Shown: positions 8,188 to 16,937, counted from the first letter of the stretch. The stretch is 64,000 bases of DNA from Pseudomonas sp. PDM05 (GCF_014851685.1 NZ_JACVAC010000003.1:310001-374000), one strand, 5' to 3'. Program-made: numbers and translations. The notes: generated from the sequence alone by a model not told the origin.

Positions 8188-9711
8188 AGCCTGCCAGGCC
8201 AGCGTCAGGCGCGCCAAGGCCTGGGCGATGGCTGGCTCGGGCACGGCAGCAAACCCCAACACCAGGCCTGCGCGCTGGTCCACGGGGGTCGTGGATTGCG
8301 CCAGCCAGTAAGTGCTCAAGCCGTTGACTTCGACCTCTACGGCCCGGGCCTGCTCCAGCAATTGCTGCTCGCGCGCCAGGCTGTCCACCCGCACCGTCAG
8401 GTGCAGCCCGGCCGCGACACCCGGTAACTGACCGACACCCGCCAGGCCGCTCGGCCAACCGGCGAGCAAGGCGTTGCGTCGGCTCAAGGCCGCACGCCGC
8501 ATGCGCCGGATATGCCGCTGGAAATGCCCGGCGGCCATGAATTCGGCCATCACTGCCTGGGTACTCACCTCTGAGTGACGCATATCCACCGCACGGCGGC
8601 GGGAGAAGGCATCCACCAGCCCCGGCGGCAATACCAGATAGCCCAGGCGCAACGCGGGGAACGCGACTTTGCCGAAGGTGCCGACATAAAGCACGCGGCC
8701 GCTGCGGTCCAGGGCCGCCAAGGGTGACAGGGGCGCACCGCTGTAGCGGTACTCACCGTCGTAGTCGTCTTCGATGATCCAGCCTCCCGCGCGCTCGGCC
8801 CAGGCCAGCAACTCCAGGCGTCGCGCCAGGCTCATGACCACGCCCAGCGGGTATTGGTGGGACGGCGTGACATACGCCACACGGCAGTCATCCAGGCTAT
8901 TGAGTACCTGGCAGTCGATCCCCTCAGCGTCGACCTGCACGCCGTGCAAGCGCCCGCCCGCCAGCGCGAACGCATGGCCTGCGGCGCGGTAACCAGGGTT
9001 TTCCACCGCAACCCCGTCGCCGGGCTCCACCAGCAACTGTGCACAAAGGCTAATCGCCTGCTGCGCACCACTGGTGATCACAATTTGTTCAGCACTGCAC
9101 TGCATACCGCGGGAGCTGAGCAGGTAAGCGGCGATCAAACCACGCAGGCGTGCATCACCCGCCGGGTCGCCGTAGCACAGTTGCTCCAGGTCCGGTTTGC
9201 GCCAGAAAGCCCCATTCAGCTTGGCCCATACGTCAAACGGAAACAGATCGAACGCCGGTACACCCACGCGAAAAGCCCGTGGCGGACCCACCGGAGGTTG
9301 CGGCAAATGGTTGTTTTCCACGCGCCCCAGCGCAGCTCTGTGGATAACTTCCGTGGAAGAATTGACCGGAAGATCCAGCCAATTTGTGGATAAGGCTGGG
9401 GATAAGCCTGTGCGTAACCCTGTGGATACTTTTGTGGATAATTTTCCCGCGCCTGGCAGTTGCGCCACATAAGTGCCATCGCCGACCCGGCTTTCGATAA
9501 ACCCTTCGGCGTACAGCTGATCGTAGGCACGCACCACGCTGTTGCGCGAGATCGACAGCGCCGCCGCCAAATCACGACTGGCGGGCAAGCGTGTGCCACT
9601 GACCAGACGCCCGTCCAACACCCGCTGGCGCAGGGTTTCGTAGAGTTGGCGGGCCAGCCCCTGGCGACGATCCAGTTCGATACCGGCGGGATTGAACGAC
9701 ATTGGCGGCAT
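8167..9711 (-). CDS. MocR family regulator (GntR wHTH fused to aminotransferase fold)
   Basis: A 514-residue MocR/PdxR-type regulator. Residues ~15-85 are a GntR winged helix (RQLYETLRQRVLDGRL, then SRDLAAALSISRNSVVRAYD). The region from ~165 to the end is a fold-type-I PLP-dependent aminotransferase domain, with TSGAQQAISLCAQLL, WIIEDDYDGEYRY and the PLP-lysine region GTFGKVAFPALRLGY. The linker (roughly residues 90-130) is rich in L-S-T and is encoded by repeated DnaA-box-like DNA. The start at ATG 9711 has AGG five bases upstream. It is divergent from an FMN-binding protein and two acetyltransferases, its likely targets. The effector is unknown; PLP binding is expected from the family. Confidence 0.9.
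   Translation of the reverse strand: MPPMSFNPAGIELDRRQGLARQLYETLRQRVLDGRLVSGTRLPASRDLAAALSISRNSVVRAYDQLYAEGFIESRVGDGTYVAQLPGAGKLSTKVSTGLRTGLSPALSTNWLDLPVNSSTEVIHRAALGRVENNHLPQPPVGPPRAFRVGVPAFDLFPFDVWAKLNGAFWRKPDLEQLCYGDPAGDARLRGLIAAYLLSSRGMQCSAEQIVITSGAQQAISLCAQLLVEPGDGVAVENPGYRAAGHAFALAGGRLHGVQVDAEGIDCQVLNSLDDCRVAYVTPSHQYPLGVVMSLARRLELLAWAERAGGWIIEDDYDGEYRYSGAPLSPLAALDRSGRVLYVGTFGKVAFPALRLGYLVLPPGLVDAFSRRRAVDMRHSEVSTQAVMAEFMAAGHFQRHIRRMRRAALSRRNALLAGWPSGLAGVGQLPGVAAGLHLTVRVDSLAREQQLLEQARAVEVEVNGLSTYWLAQSTTPVDQRAGLVLGFAAVPEPAIAQALARLTLAWQASTSEKQ
9339..9441. repeat. Cluster of six DnaA-box-like sequences inside mocR
   Basis: On the plus strand TGTGGATAA, the reverse complement of the DnaA box TTATCCACA, occurs perfectly at 9339-9347, 9385-9393 and 9433-9441. 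One-mismatch copies lie at 9397-9405 (TGGGGATAA), 9409-9417 (TGTGCGTAA) and 9421-9429 (TGTGGATAC). All six share one orientation within 103 bp. They lie in the coding sequence of the MocR linker, but the 9339 copy is read in a different codon phase from the 9385 and 9433 copies, so protein repetition alone does not explain them. DnaA binding is inference. Confidence 0.6.
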
Positions 9712-9798
9712 ATTGGACCTATGAAATTGGCCTTAGATGGCTCTTACAACGAACCATTAGCCTGCCTAGGATGGGCGCATTCGCCAAGGAAATTTTCC

Positions 9799-10437
9799 AT
9801 GTACACACCCCGCGCCTTTGCCCTCGACGATTTGCCCGAACTGCATCAGTTGATCCAGCACACACGCCTGGCGCAGTTGGTGACGTTTGGCGAACAAGGC
9901 CTGCTGGCCAGCCATTTACCGCTGCTGCTCAACCCCGATGAAGGCCCGAACGGCACGCTCTACGGGCACTTGGCCAAGGCCAATCCCCAGTGGCGGGACT
10001 TGCAGAACGGCCGCCAAGCGTTGCTGATCTTTGCCGGCGCCGAGGCCTATGTCAGCCCGGCGTTTTACCCGTCCAAGGCCGAGCACGGCAAAGTCGTGCC
10101 CACCTGGAACTACATCGCCGTGCACGCCTACGGTACAGCCGACGTGTTCAGCGATGCCGAGCGGCTGCTTGGGGTGGTCAGTGCGCTGACTGATCGCCAT
10201 GAAGCCGGTCGCACCCAGCCGTGGAAAGTCAGCGATGCCCCGGCCGACTACATTGACGGCATGCTCAAGGCCATCGTCGGCTTCGCCCTGCCCATCGAGC
10301 GCCTGATCGGCAAGCGCAAACTCAGCCAGAACCGCAGCCCGGCCGACGTCGCCGGGGTCCGCGAAGGCCTGGCTGCCAGCACCGATGTGCGCGACCAGAG
10401 CCTCGCCCGCTATATTCCCCAAGGAGTTGCAGAATGA
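9799..10437 (+). CDS. FMN-binding negative transcriptional regulator (PaiB-like)
   Basis: A 212-residue protein beginning MYTPRAF, the typical start of the PaiB family, whose split-barrel fold binds FMN. The block AEAYVSPAFYPSK...GKVVPTWNY is characteristic of the family. The C-terminal RLIGKRKLSQNRS also fits. ATG 9799 has AAGGAA upstream. The gene lies 87 bp from divergent mocR and overlaps the next acetyltransferase by 4 bp, so it heads a three-gene operon. In Bacillus, PaiB is paired with the acetyltransferase PaiA; the association with GNAT genes here is similar. Whether this protein truly regulates transcription is not established. Confidence 0.87.
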   Translation: MYTPRAFALDDLPELHQLIQHTRLAQLVTFGEQGLLASHLPLLLNPDEGPNGTLYGHLAKANPQWRDLQNGRQALLIFAGAEAYVSPAFYPSKAEHGKVVPTWNYIAVHAYGTADVFSDAERLLGVVSALTDRHEAGRTQPWKVSDAPADYIDGMLKAIVGFALPIERLIGKRKLSQNRSPADVAGVREGLAASTDVRDQSLARYIPQGVAE

Positions 10438-10880
10438 GTTCGATCGAGATCCGCCAGGTGACCGCCGCCGACCACACCGCCTGGCTGCCGCTGTGGCAGG
10501 CGTACCTGAAGTTCTACAACACCGAACTGCCGGACGCCGTCAGCCAAAGTACCTGGCAACGCCTGATCGACCCAAGCGAGCCGACCCATTCGGCGCTGGC
10601 CTGGCAGGATGGCAAGGCGGTGGGCATGGTCAATTTCATCTACCACCGTTCCAACTGGAGCATCGAGAACGCCTGCTACCTGCAAGACCTGCTGGTGGAC
10701 CCGGCCCAACGCGGCACCGGTGTCGGCCGCAAGCTGATCGAATTCGTCTACACCACCGCCAGGGCCGATGGCTGTTGCAAGGTGCACTGGCTGACTCACG
10801 AGACCAACGCCACGGCGATCCAGTTGTACGAACGCATCGCCGAACGCCCCGGTTTCATCCAATTTCGCAAAGGTCTTTAA
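10434..10880 (+). CDS. GNAT family N-acetyltransferase
   Basis: A 148-residue single-domain acetyltransferase. The acetyl-CoA binding motif A is visible as LQDLLVDPAQRGTGVGRKLI (R/Q-G-x-G-x-G/A type), followed by motif B around HWLTHETNATAIQLYERIAE. The ATG overlaps the stop of the FMN-binding gene (ATGA 10434-10437), indicating coupling. The acceptor substrate cannot be predicted; the family includes enzymes acting on polyamines, amino acids and protein N-termini. Confidence 0.88.
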   Translation: MSSIEIRQVTAADHTAWLPLWQAYLKFYNTELPDAVSQSTWQRLIDPSEPTHSALAWQDGKAVGMVNFIYHRSNWSIENACYLQDLLVDPAQRGTGVGRKLIEFVYTTARADGCCKVHWLTHETNATAIQLYERIAERPGFIQFRKGL

Positions 10881-10890
10881 GGAGCGCAGC

Positions 10891-11574
10891 ATGTCCACTT
10901 CCCTCGCCGACTGGAAAGGCGCCCCCGCCCCCACCGTGCAACTGCTTGAAGGGCGCTTTATCCGCCTGGAAAAACTCAACCCGGCGCGCCATGCCGAGCA
11001 ATTGTGGCAAGCCCTCGAAGGCCCCGGCGCCGATCCCAAGCTGTGGGACTACCTGCCTTACGGCCCTTTCCCGGAGCGCAGCGCGTTCAACGCCTGGCTC
11101 AACAACCACGCGACCCACAGCGACCCGTACTTTTTCAGCGTGGTCGACCGCGCGACCGGCCAGGTGCAAGGGATTCTCAGCCTGATGTCCATCGTGCCGG
11201 CCCAGGGCCGCATCGAGATCGGCCACGTCACCTTTGGCGCGCCGATGCAGCGCTCGCCAAAAAGCACCGAGGCGGTGTATTTGCTGGCCAAATATGCGTT
11301 CGAGCAGGGTTATCGTCGCTTGGAGTGGAAGTGCAACAACGGCAATGCCCGCTCCAAATATGCGGCTGAGCGCTTGGGCTTCAGCTTTGAGGGGGTGTTC
11401 CGCCAGCATATGGTGGTCAAGGGGCAGAACCGGGACACGGCGTGGTATTCGATCATTGACTCGGAATGGCCGCAGATTAGGGCGGGGTTCGAGCAGTGGT
11501 TGTCGGAAGAAAACCAGTCAGGCTCGGGCCAACTGAAGTCCCTGGCTGAATGCCGACGCCCAGGCAGCGCATAA
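10891..11574 (+). CDS. GNAT family N-acetyltransferase (RimJ/RimL-like)
   Basis: A 227-residue acetyltransferase of the RimJ/RimL type. It has the long N-terminal beta region (EGRFIRLEKLNP), the GPFPERSAFNAWL block, IEIGHVTFGAPMQRSPKSTE and the C-terminal CNNGNARSKYAAERLGF motif with GVFRQHMVVKG, all typical of this subfamily. The gene lies 10 bp after the preceding GNAT gene, with AAGGAG well placed before ATG 10891. It is the last gene of the operon and abuts the tandem repeat array. The substrate is unknown. Confidence 0.88.
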   Translation: MSTSLADWKGAPAPTVQLLEGRFIRLEKLNPARHAEQLWQALEGPGADPKLWDYLPYGPFPERSAFNAWLNNHATHSDPYFFSVVDRATGQVQGILSLMSIVPAQGRIEIGHVTFGAPMQRSPKSTEAVYLLAKYAFEQGYRRLEWKCNNGNARSKYAAERLGFSFEGVFRQHMVVKGQNRDTAWYSIIDSEWPQIRAGFEQWLSEENQSGSGQLKSLAECRRPGSA

Positions 11575-11614
11575 CCCCTGTAGGAGATTCTATGGTTGAG
11601 GGGCAGCATATCCG

Positions 11615-12520
11615 CCAGCAGTGCCGCCGCCTTCGAAGCCTCGCTAAAGCTCGACAACTCCCACAAGGGATTGGCAGTGCCTGGGCGATCTCCAGCCAAA
11701 CACTGACAGCCCAGCAACCCCAATCAACTGTGGGAGCGGGCTTGCCCGCGAAAGCGGTAGTTCAGCCAACTCCTCTACCAGCAGTGCCACCGCCTTCGCA
11801 GCCTCGCTAAAGCTCGACAGCTCCCACAAGGGATTGGCAGTGCCTGGGCAATCTCCAGCCAAACACTGACAGCCCAGCAACCCCAATCAACTGTGGGAGC
11901 GGGCTTGCCCGCGAAAGCGGTAGTTCAGCCAACACCTCTACCAGCAGTACCGCCGCCTTCGCAGCCTCGCTAGGGCTCGACAGCTCCCACAAGGGATTGG
12001 CAGTGCCTGGGCAATCTCCAGCCAAACACTGACAGCCCAGCAACCCCAATCACCTGTGGGAGCGGGCTTGCCCGCGAAAGCGGTAGTTCAGCCAACACCT
12101 CTACCAGCAGTACCGCCGCCTTCGCAGCCTCGCTAGGGCTCGACAGCTCCCACAGGGGATGGGCAGTGCCTGGGCGATCTCCAGCCGAGCACTGACAGCC
12201 CAGCAACCCCAATCAACTGTGGGAGCGGGCTTGCCCGCGAAAGCGGTAGTTCAGCCAACACCTCTACCAGCAGTACCGCCGCCTTCGCAGCCTCGCTAGG
12301 GCTCGACAGCTCCCACAGGGGATTGGCAGTGTCTGGTCTATCTCCAGCCAAACACTGACAGCCCAGCAACCCCAATCAACTGTGGGAGCGGGCTTGCCCG
12401 CGAAAGCGGTAGTTCAGCCAACTCCTCTACCAGCAGTGCCACCGCCTTCGCAGCCTCGCTAAAGCTCGACAACTCCCACAGGGGATTGGCAGTGCCCGGG
12501 CGATCTCCAGCCGAACGCCT
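11615..12520. repeat. 163-bp tandem repeat array containing REP-like units
   Basis: A unit beginning CCAGCAGT recurs with an exact 163-bp period at 11615, 11778, 11941, 12104, 12267 and 12430, giving about 5.6 copies before the last one decays near 12520. Within each full unit a REP-like motif, TGTGGGAGCGGGCTTGCCCG, lies at 11729, 11892, 12055, 12218 and 12381. Copies differ by only a few substitutions. Because 163 is not a multiple of three, the ~80-codon minus-strand ORFs in each unit fall in different frames; I regard them as spurious. The array fills the gap between the acetyltransferase and homocysteine methyltransferase genes and looks like recent tandem amplification of a REP-bearing spacer. 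Confidence 0.9.
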
Positions 12521-12582
12521 ACTGCCCATCAACATCGCTCCCACACAAGCCTGCTCCCACCGGTTGACGTGTGTGGGTTCTA

Positions 12583-13479
12583 TTACCCCAGCTTCTGCGC
12601 CAACACCGCAATATGCTCCGGCCCAATCCCGCAGCAACCACCCAGGTGGCTGGCACCGCGGGCCTGCCAATCGGTCGCCCAGTGCAAGTAACCCGGTGGA
12701 TCAAGGTCTTCGCGCAGCGGGTCCAGGCCATCATTGGCCGTGGCCTCTTTCGGCTGCGGCGGAAAGGCGTTGGCGTAGGCCCCCACCTGAATCTGCACGC
12801 CCAGGCGTGCGAAAGTCTGGCGAGCGGCGTCGATGGCGTCGCCAATCACTTCCGGCTGGCTGCAGTTGAACAGCAGCACCTCAACCCCCAACTGCGCAGC
12901 GGCCTCTGCGGCTTGCGTCACCGGCTCGCCGGAGCGCAGGCGCGGCACGTCGTCGGTGTCTTCATCCTTCAAGGTAAACGACAGCCAGAACGGTTTGCCG
13001 TCCTTTGGCAGCCCGGCCTGGATGGCGCGTGCTTCGGCGATCGAGCTTTGGGTTTCCGCCAGCCACAGGTCGACAAACGGCGCGAGGCCCTGCACCAGTG
13101 GCGTCAGCAATTCAGACACGCGCTGCGGTTCGAACAGGTCGGGACGATATGAACCAAACAGCGGCGGCAGCGAGCCGGCCACACGCACAGCCTTGCCGGA
13201 TGCCTCCACGGCACGTCGTGCCAATTCACCCGCCAGCGCCGCCAGGGCCTGGCCCTCGGCGGCGAAGCGCGCCTCGCCGATATGGAACGGCACCACCGCG
13301 TAGCTGTTGCTGGTGATGACGTTGGCGCCGCTCTGGATATAAGCCGCATGCACCGCCTCAACCGCTTGTGGCGCCTCGCTCAAGGCCAAGGCTGACCACT
13401 CCGGCTGCCGGAACGGCGCGCCACGGCGTTGCAGTTCACGGCCCATGCCGCCATCGAGTATTACTGTTGTTGTGGCCAT
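12583..13479 (-). CDS. Homocysteine S-methyltransferase family protein (MmuM-like)
   Basis: A 298-residue zinc-dependent methyltransferase that would convert homocysteine to methionine using a methyl donor such as S-methylmethionine. It starts with ILDGGMGRELQRRGAPF, and the C-terminal zinc motif HLGGCCGIGPEHI supplies two adjacent Cys; the first Cys is in VLLFNCSQPE. I use ATG 13479. In-frame ATGs at 13494 and 13515 exist, but a 14-bp palindrome covers 13494, which argues for the shorter form. The gene is divergent from an amino-acid ABC substrate-binding gene across an AT-rich spacer, suggesting that uptake and use of a methylated amino acid are co-regulated. Confidence 0.85.
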   Translation of the reverse strand: MATTTVILDGGMGRELQRRGAPFRQPEWSALALSEAPQAVEAVHAAYIQSGANVITSNSYAVVPFHIGEARFAAEGQALAALAGELARRAVEASGKAVRVAGSLPPLFGSYRPDLFEPQRVSELLTPLVQGLAPFVDLWLAETQSSIAEARAIQAGLPKDGKPFWLSFTLKDEDTDDVPRLRSGEPVTQAAEAAAQLGVEVLLFNCSQPEVIGDAIDAARQTFARLGVQIQVGAYANAFPPQPKEATANDGLDPLREDLDPPGYLHWATDWQARGASHLGGCCGIGPEHIAVLAQKLG

Positions 13480-13490
13480 ATGCTTTTTAC

Positions 13491-13504
13491 TCATAAGCTT
13501 ATGA
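13491..13504. promoter_or_regulatory. Palindrome between mmuM-like and ABC transporter genes
   Basis: TCATAAGCTTATGA is a perfect 14-bp palindrome in the AT-rich divergent spacer (13480-13591), immediately upstream of the methyltransferase start. It is a candidate operator for a sulfur-amino-acid regulator; no specific regulator is claimed. Confidence 0.35.
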
Positions 13505-13591
13505 AAATAACTCACTATGAGAGTCGTTCTTATAACTATTTAATACGTTCAATTCCGCTCATAACAACTCTTTTTTACTCAGGTGTCCTCC

Positions 13592-14413
13592 GTGAAACTA
13601 AAACCGCTGCTGGCCTTGGGCCTGACGATTCTGGCTGCTTCCACCCAAGCCTTCGGCGGCGTCACGCTGGATCGGGTCGAGAAAAACAAAGAGCTGGTCG
13701 GCGTGCTGATGGAAAGCTACCCGCCGTTCTCGTTTCTGAACGAGCAAAACCAGCTCGATGGCTTCGACGTCGACGTCGCCAAAGCCGTGGCACAAAAGCT
13801 CGGCGTGAAGCTGCGCCTGGAAACTCCGTCCTGGGACGTGATCGCCGCCGGCCGCTGGAGCGGGCGCTACGACATCTGCATCTGCTCCATGACCCCGAGC
13901 AAGGCCCGCGCCGAAGTGTTCGACTTCCCGGTGGAGTACTACGCGTCGCCAGCGGTGATCGTGGTCAACGCCACGGATAATCGCATCCACAGCGCCAAGG
14001 ACTTGAGCGGCAAGAAAGTCGGCCTCACCAGCGCCTCCAGCTACGAGAGCTACCTGAACAAGAACCTGGTGATCGAAGGGGCCGAGGATACCCAGTTGCA
14101 GTACCCGTTCGACAACGTCGAAATCGCCCCCTACGACACCGACAACGTGGCCTTCCAGGACCTCGGCCTGGGCGCCGGCAAGCGTCTGGATGCGATCCTC
14201 ACCAACCTGGTCACCGCCCAGCCGCGCCTGACCGAAGACAAGCGCTTCAAGCTGGCCGGCGAGCCGCTGTATTCGGAGCCCAACTCGGTGGCCATCGAAA
14301 AAGGCGACCCGCAGTGGGACAGCAAGGTGCGTGAGGTCTTCGCCCAGTTGAAACAGGACGGCACCCTGAGCAAGCTCTCGCAAAAATGGATCGGCGCCGA
14401 TATCAGCCAATGA
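13592..14413 (+). CDS. Amino-acid ABC transporter substrate-binding protein
   Basis: A 273-residue periplasmic binding protein of the polar amino acid (SBP_bac_3) family. It has a signal peptide (residues ~1-21, ending STQAFG), then LVGVLMESYPPFSFLNEQNQ and GFDVDVAKAVAQKLG, which are hallmark blocks, and a C-terminal LKQDGTLSKLSQKWIG. GTG 13592 has AGGTG six bases upstream; a GTG at 13583 would give a slightly longer form. The gene overlaps the permease by 4 bp. Divergence from homocysteine methyltransferase suggests a methionine-related ligand such as S-methylmethionine, which is inference. Confidence 0.88.
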   Translation: MKLKPLLALGLTILAASTQAFGGVTLDRVEKNKELVGVLMESYPPFSFLNEQNQLDGFDVDVAKAVAQKLGVKLRLETPSWDVIAAGRWSGRYDICICSMTPSKARAEVFDFPVEYYASPAVIVVNATDNRIHSAKDLSGKKVGLTSASSYESYLNKNLVIEGAEDTQLQYPFDNVEIAPYDTDNVAFQDLGLGAGKRLDAILTNLVTAQPRLTEDKRFKLAGEPLYSEPNSVAIEKGDPQWDSKVREVFAQLKQDGTLSKLSQKWIGADISQ

Positions 14414-15240
14414 CTGCGTTCCCGACACCTCCCAAGCCACCGGTGAGTGCATCGCGGGTGCAGCGGCTGCTGGGCTTTCGCACGCGGCTGTACCTGACCT
14501 GGGCTGCGCTGCTGTGCCTGTTTGCCAGCTTCTTCCTGAGCTTTGATCTGAAGTTCTCGATCATCCTCGACAAGCTGCCCAACCTTGTCGGTGTGCACCT
14601 GGCGCCCAACGGCTTCCTGCAAGGTGCGGCGTTGACGCTGTTTTTATGCCTGTGCTCGATCGGAATTTCGTCGGTGCTGGGCTTTGTCACCGCACTGGGG
14701 CGCTTGTCGAAAAGCGCCGTGGCCTTCGGTATCGCGAGCTTCTACGCCTCGTTTTTTCGCGGCACGCCGCTGCTGATCCAGATCCTGCTGATCTACCTCG
14801 GCCTGCCCCAACTGGGCCTGGTGCCAGGCGCGATCGTCGCCGGGATCATCGCGTTGTCGCTGAACTACGGCGCTTACCTGAGCGAAATCTTCCGCGCCGG
14901 CATCCTCGGCGTCGCCCACGGCCAACGCGAAGCCGCCCTGGCCCTGGGCATGCGCGACAGTGCGATCTTCTGGCACGTGACCCTGCCCCAGGCCATGCGC
15001 ACCATCATCCCGCCGGCGACCAACCAGTTCATCTCGATGCTCAAGGACTCGTCGCTGATCTCGGTGATGGGTGTATGGGAAGTGATGTTCCTGGCGCAAT
15101 CCTACGGCCGTTCGAGCTACCGCTATATCGAGATGCTGACCACCGCGGCGATCATTTACTGGGTGCTGTCCCTGGGCCTGGAACTGATCCAGGCGCGGCT
15201 GGAGCGGCATTACGGCAAAGGGTATGTGCGCCGCAGTTGA
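14410..15240 (+). CDS. Amino-acid ABC transporter permease (HisM/GlnP-like)
   Basis: A 276-residue inner-membrane permease with five or six hydrophobic segments and the His/Glu/Gln/Arg/opine family signature FASFFRGTPLLIQILLIY plus the EAA loop REAALALGMRDSAIFWHV. ATG 14410 overlaps the stop of the binding-protein gene. The expected third component, an ATPase, is absent: the next gene is a convergent hipB. The pair must therefore borrow an ATPase encoded elsewhere, or the operon has been truncated at this point. Confidence 0.9.
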   Translation: MTAFPTPPKPPVSASRVQRLLGFRTRLYLTWAALLCLFASFFLSFDLKFSIILDKLPNLVGVHLAPNGFLQGAALTLFLCLCSIGISSVLGFVTALGRLSKSAVAFGIASFYASFFRGTPLLIQILLIYLGLPQLGLVPGAIVAGIIALSLNYGAYLSEIFRAGILGVAHGQREAALALGMRDSAIFWHVTLPQAMRTIIPPATNQFISMLKDSSLISVMGVWEVMFLAQSYGRSSYRYIEMLTTAAIIYWVLSLGLELIQARLERHYGKGYVRRS

Positions 15241-15243
15241 AGC

Positions 15244-15522
15244 TCAACGCAACTCGCGGCGCAGCTTGACCACACCCATTTGCAGGCCGAACGGCCTGAA
15301 CACGGCGTTCAACGACTTGAGGGTTTGATTGCCCTCACCGTGTTCGATATGCACCAGGGTGCGCACGGAGATTTTGCACATCCTGGCGAACTGGCTCTGG
15401 TGCAGCCCCGTGACTTCGGTGCGCAGGCGGCGTACGGCGTCGCCTATCTGAAGCGAGCCATCCGCCAAACCGTGCTCAATGCTTTCGATCAGCAGCGCAC
15501 GGGTATCAATGCTGACAGTCAT
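15244..15522 (-). CDS. HipB-like XRE antitoxin
   Basis: A 92-residue protein with a Cro/C1-type helix-turn-helix: RRLRTEVTGLHQSQFARM, then CKISVRTLVHIEHGEGNQ. ATG 15522 overlaps the hipA stop (ATGA on the minus strand), so translation is coupled. It is encoded downstream of the toxin, the reverse of the classical E. coli hipBA order. It should neutralise HipA and repress the operon. A longer start at 15534 is possible but less likely given the overlap arrangement. Its 3' end lies only 3 bp from the convergent permease gene. Confidence 0.82.
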   Translation of the reverse strand: MTVSIDTRALLIESIEHGLADGSLQIGDAVRRLRTEVTGLHQSQFARMCKISVRTLVHIEHGEGNQTLKSLNAVFRPFGLQMGVVKLRRELR

Positions 15523-16853
15523 CTCAGCCCCCACTCTTGCAGCCGCAGGTCAAGTTTCCCCAACGGAATGTGAGCGTGATTCATCGTGACCGACGGTATG
15601 CCGCCAGCAACCAAAATGTCTGGCAGCGCACGCAGGTGATCGGCGTCATTGCGTAACCGTTCGAAGGCCTCCTGCGGGTCGACAATCCCGGCAAGGGCAT
15701 CACACACTCCGCGCCAATCGATTTTGCCGCCGTGTTCCAGCAGGCCGGGCCAGCGTGTTGTCCGCACAATGCCTTCGGCGTCCATCACCATGGGCGCCAA
15801 ATCATAGATTGGCGCAAGACGCAAAGCGGCGTGCTCGCGGATCACTGAAGTATTGCGACCGTGGTTATCCGAATTACCCAAGACCTTGTTGAGCAAATCG
15901 CGGCGTAAATACTCGGCAACGAGGTCGGCGAGCTGGTCCTTCTGGCCCACACGGGTCCATTGGTCGACTAACAGTCGGACCACGTCCATGTGCGACATTT
16001 CAGCCCCCGAAATGACTACGTTGGCCAGGGAGTAGATGGACTCGACAGCCAATCGCTCGACACCTTGCGCCGTCACCCGGCGGTCAAACCGGTGCATCCA
16101 CAGGCTGGGCTTTTCGGCTTCTTCCAGCGCGAGCCCTTCGGCAGCAACCGTGTCGACCCCGAGGTACTGGAGCGCCTTGTAGTAGTGGAACTCACTTCTC
16201 AGGATGTCTTGATCGGTCTGCGTTGCCTTGTTGCGAGCAAACTTGATGAACCAATGCCGGGCAACGCTGGCGTCATCCAATATGGCATCCGGATACAGCA
16301 GTCCGGCGGCATCTTCAGCCATCAACAACTTCGGCGCCTCGCCTCCGGCGCCCGTTGCCCCACCGATTGCGGCACCTTGCTCGTAGGCATAGTCCAGGAA
16401 TGCATGGTCCCGAATGACCACTTCCTGACGCGGAAAACCTATGGGGGCTCCCTCGCTCAACCTCTCAACCGACTCTTTGATGCGCAGGTTGCCTATAGGT
16501 GCTGGCGTGCTGTGCCCGAGTAAAAACAGATCGGTGTCGACATCATCCGGCTTTTTGCGCCCAATGCGCGCCATAAGAAAACGCTTCGCTGCACCGGCGG
16601 GGGCGATATCGTGCAAGAAAGCCGGTGCGGCCTTGAGCACATTGACGTCCCAATCCAGCGGGTAGCGTGCACTCACCGCGCTGGCAAAAGGCAATTGGAT
16701 ATCGTCGAGGTGTTCAACGAGATACTCGCTTTTGTAGGCAAACCTGCAAGCCCCCTTGAGCCCCTCTTGCGGCTCAGGAAACTCCAGACGCATAGCGTCC
16801 TGCCAGTGCCCATCGACGAAAATCTGAAGCGTGATTCGATAGGTTGTATTCAT
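15519..16853 (-). CDS. HipA family serine/threonine kinase toxin
   Basis: A 444-residue HipA-like kinase. Features seen: an N-terminal beta domain, a Gly-rich loop (GGATGAGGEAPKLL), a lysine block KFARNK, the catalytic motif GNSDNHGRNTS with Asp329, His331 and Asn334, and the metal-binding APIYDLAPM with Asp351. The 22-residue spacing of the two aspartates matches E. coli HipA (Asp309/Asp332). HipA kinases phosphorylate translation factors, classically glutamyl-tRNA synthetase, to induce dormancy; this target is not proven. ATG 16853 is used; TTG 16859 has AGGTG at a good distance and is a real alternative. It is followed by hipB with a 4-bp overlap. Confidence 0.87.
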   Translation of the reverse strand: MNTTYRITLQIFVDGHWQDAMRLEFPEPQEGLKGACRFAYKSEYLVEHLDDIQLPFASAVSARYPLDWDVNVLKAAPAFLHDIAPAGAAKRFLMARIGRKKPDDVDTDLFLLGHSTPAPIGNLRIKESVERLSEGAPIGFPRQEVVIRDHAFLDYAYEQGAAIGGATGAGGEAPKLLMAEDAAGLLYPDAILDDASVARHWFIKFARNKATQTDQDILRSEFHYYKALQYLGVDTVAAEGLALEEAEKPSLWMHRFDRRVTAQGVERLAVESIYSLANVVISGAEMSHMDVVRLLVDQWTRVGQKDQLADLVAEYLRRDLLNKVLGNSDNHGRNTSVIREHAALRLAPIYDLAPMVMDAEGIVRTTRWPGLLEHGGKIDWRGVCDALAGIVDPQEAFERLRNDADHLRALPDILVAGGIPSVTMNHAHIPLGKLDLRLQEWGLR

Positions 16854-16937
16854 CTGCAATTTAATGCACCTGGGTGAGTGTTTTTTCGATCATATACGCA
16901 ATATAGTGCATCCAAGGGCCCGTCAGCGAGCAAACTT

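Noticed and set aside
9339..9441. A functional chromosomal replication origin
   Set aside because: No AT-rich unwinding region, dnaA, dnaN or other origin genes are adjacent; only the box cluster is present.
11644..12375. Repeated ~80-codon minus-strand ORFs in the tandem array
   Set aside because: They arise because a similar frame is open in each 163-bp unit; the period is not a multiple of three, so no continuous product exists, and no ribosome sites were seen.
11615..12520. CRISPR array
   Set aside because: Units are contiguous 163-bp repeats without unique spacers, and no cas genes are nearby.
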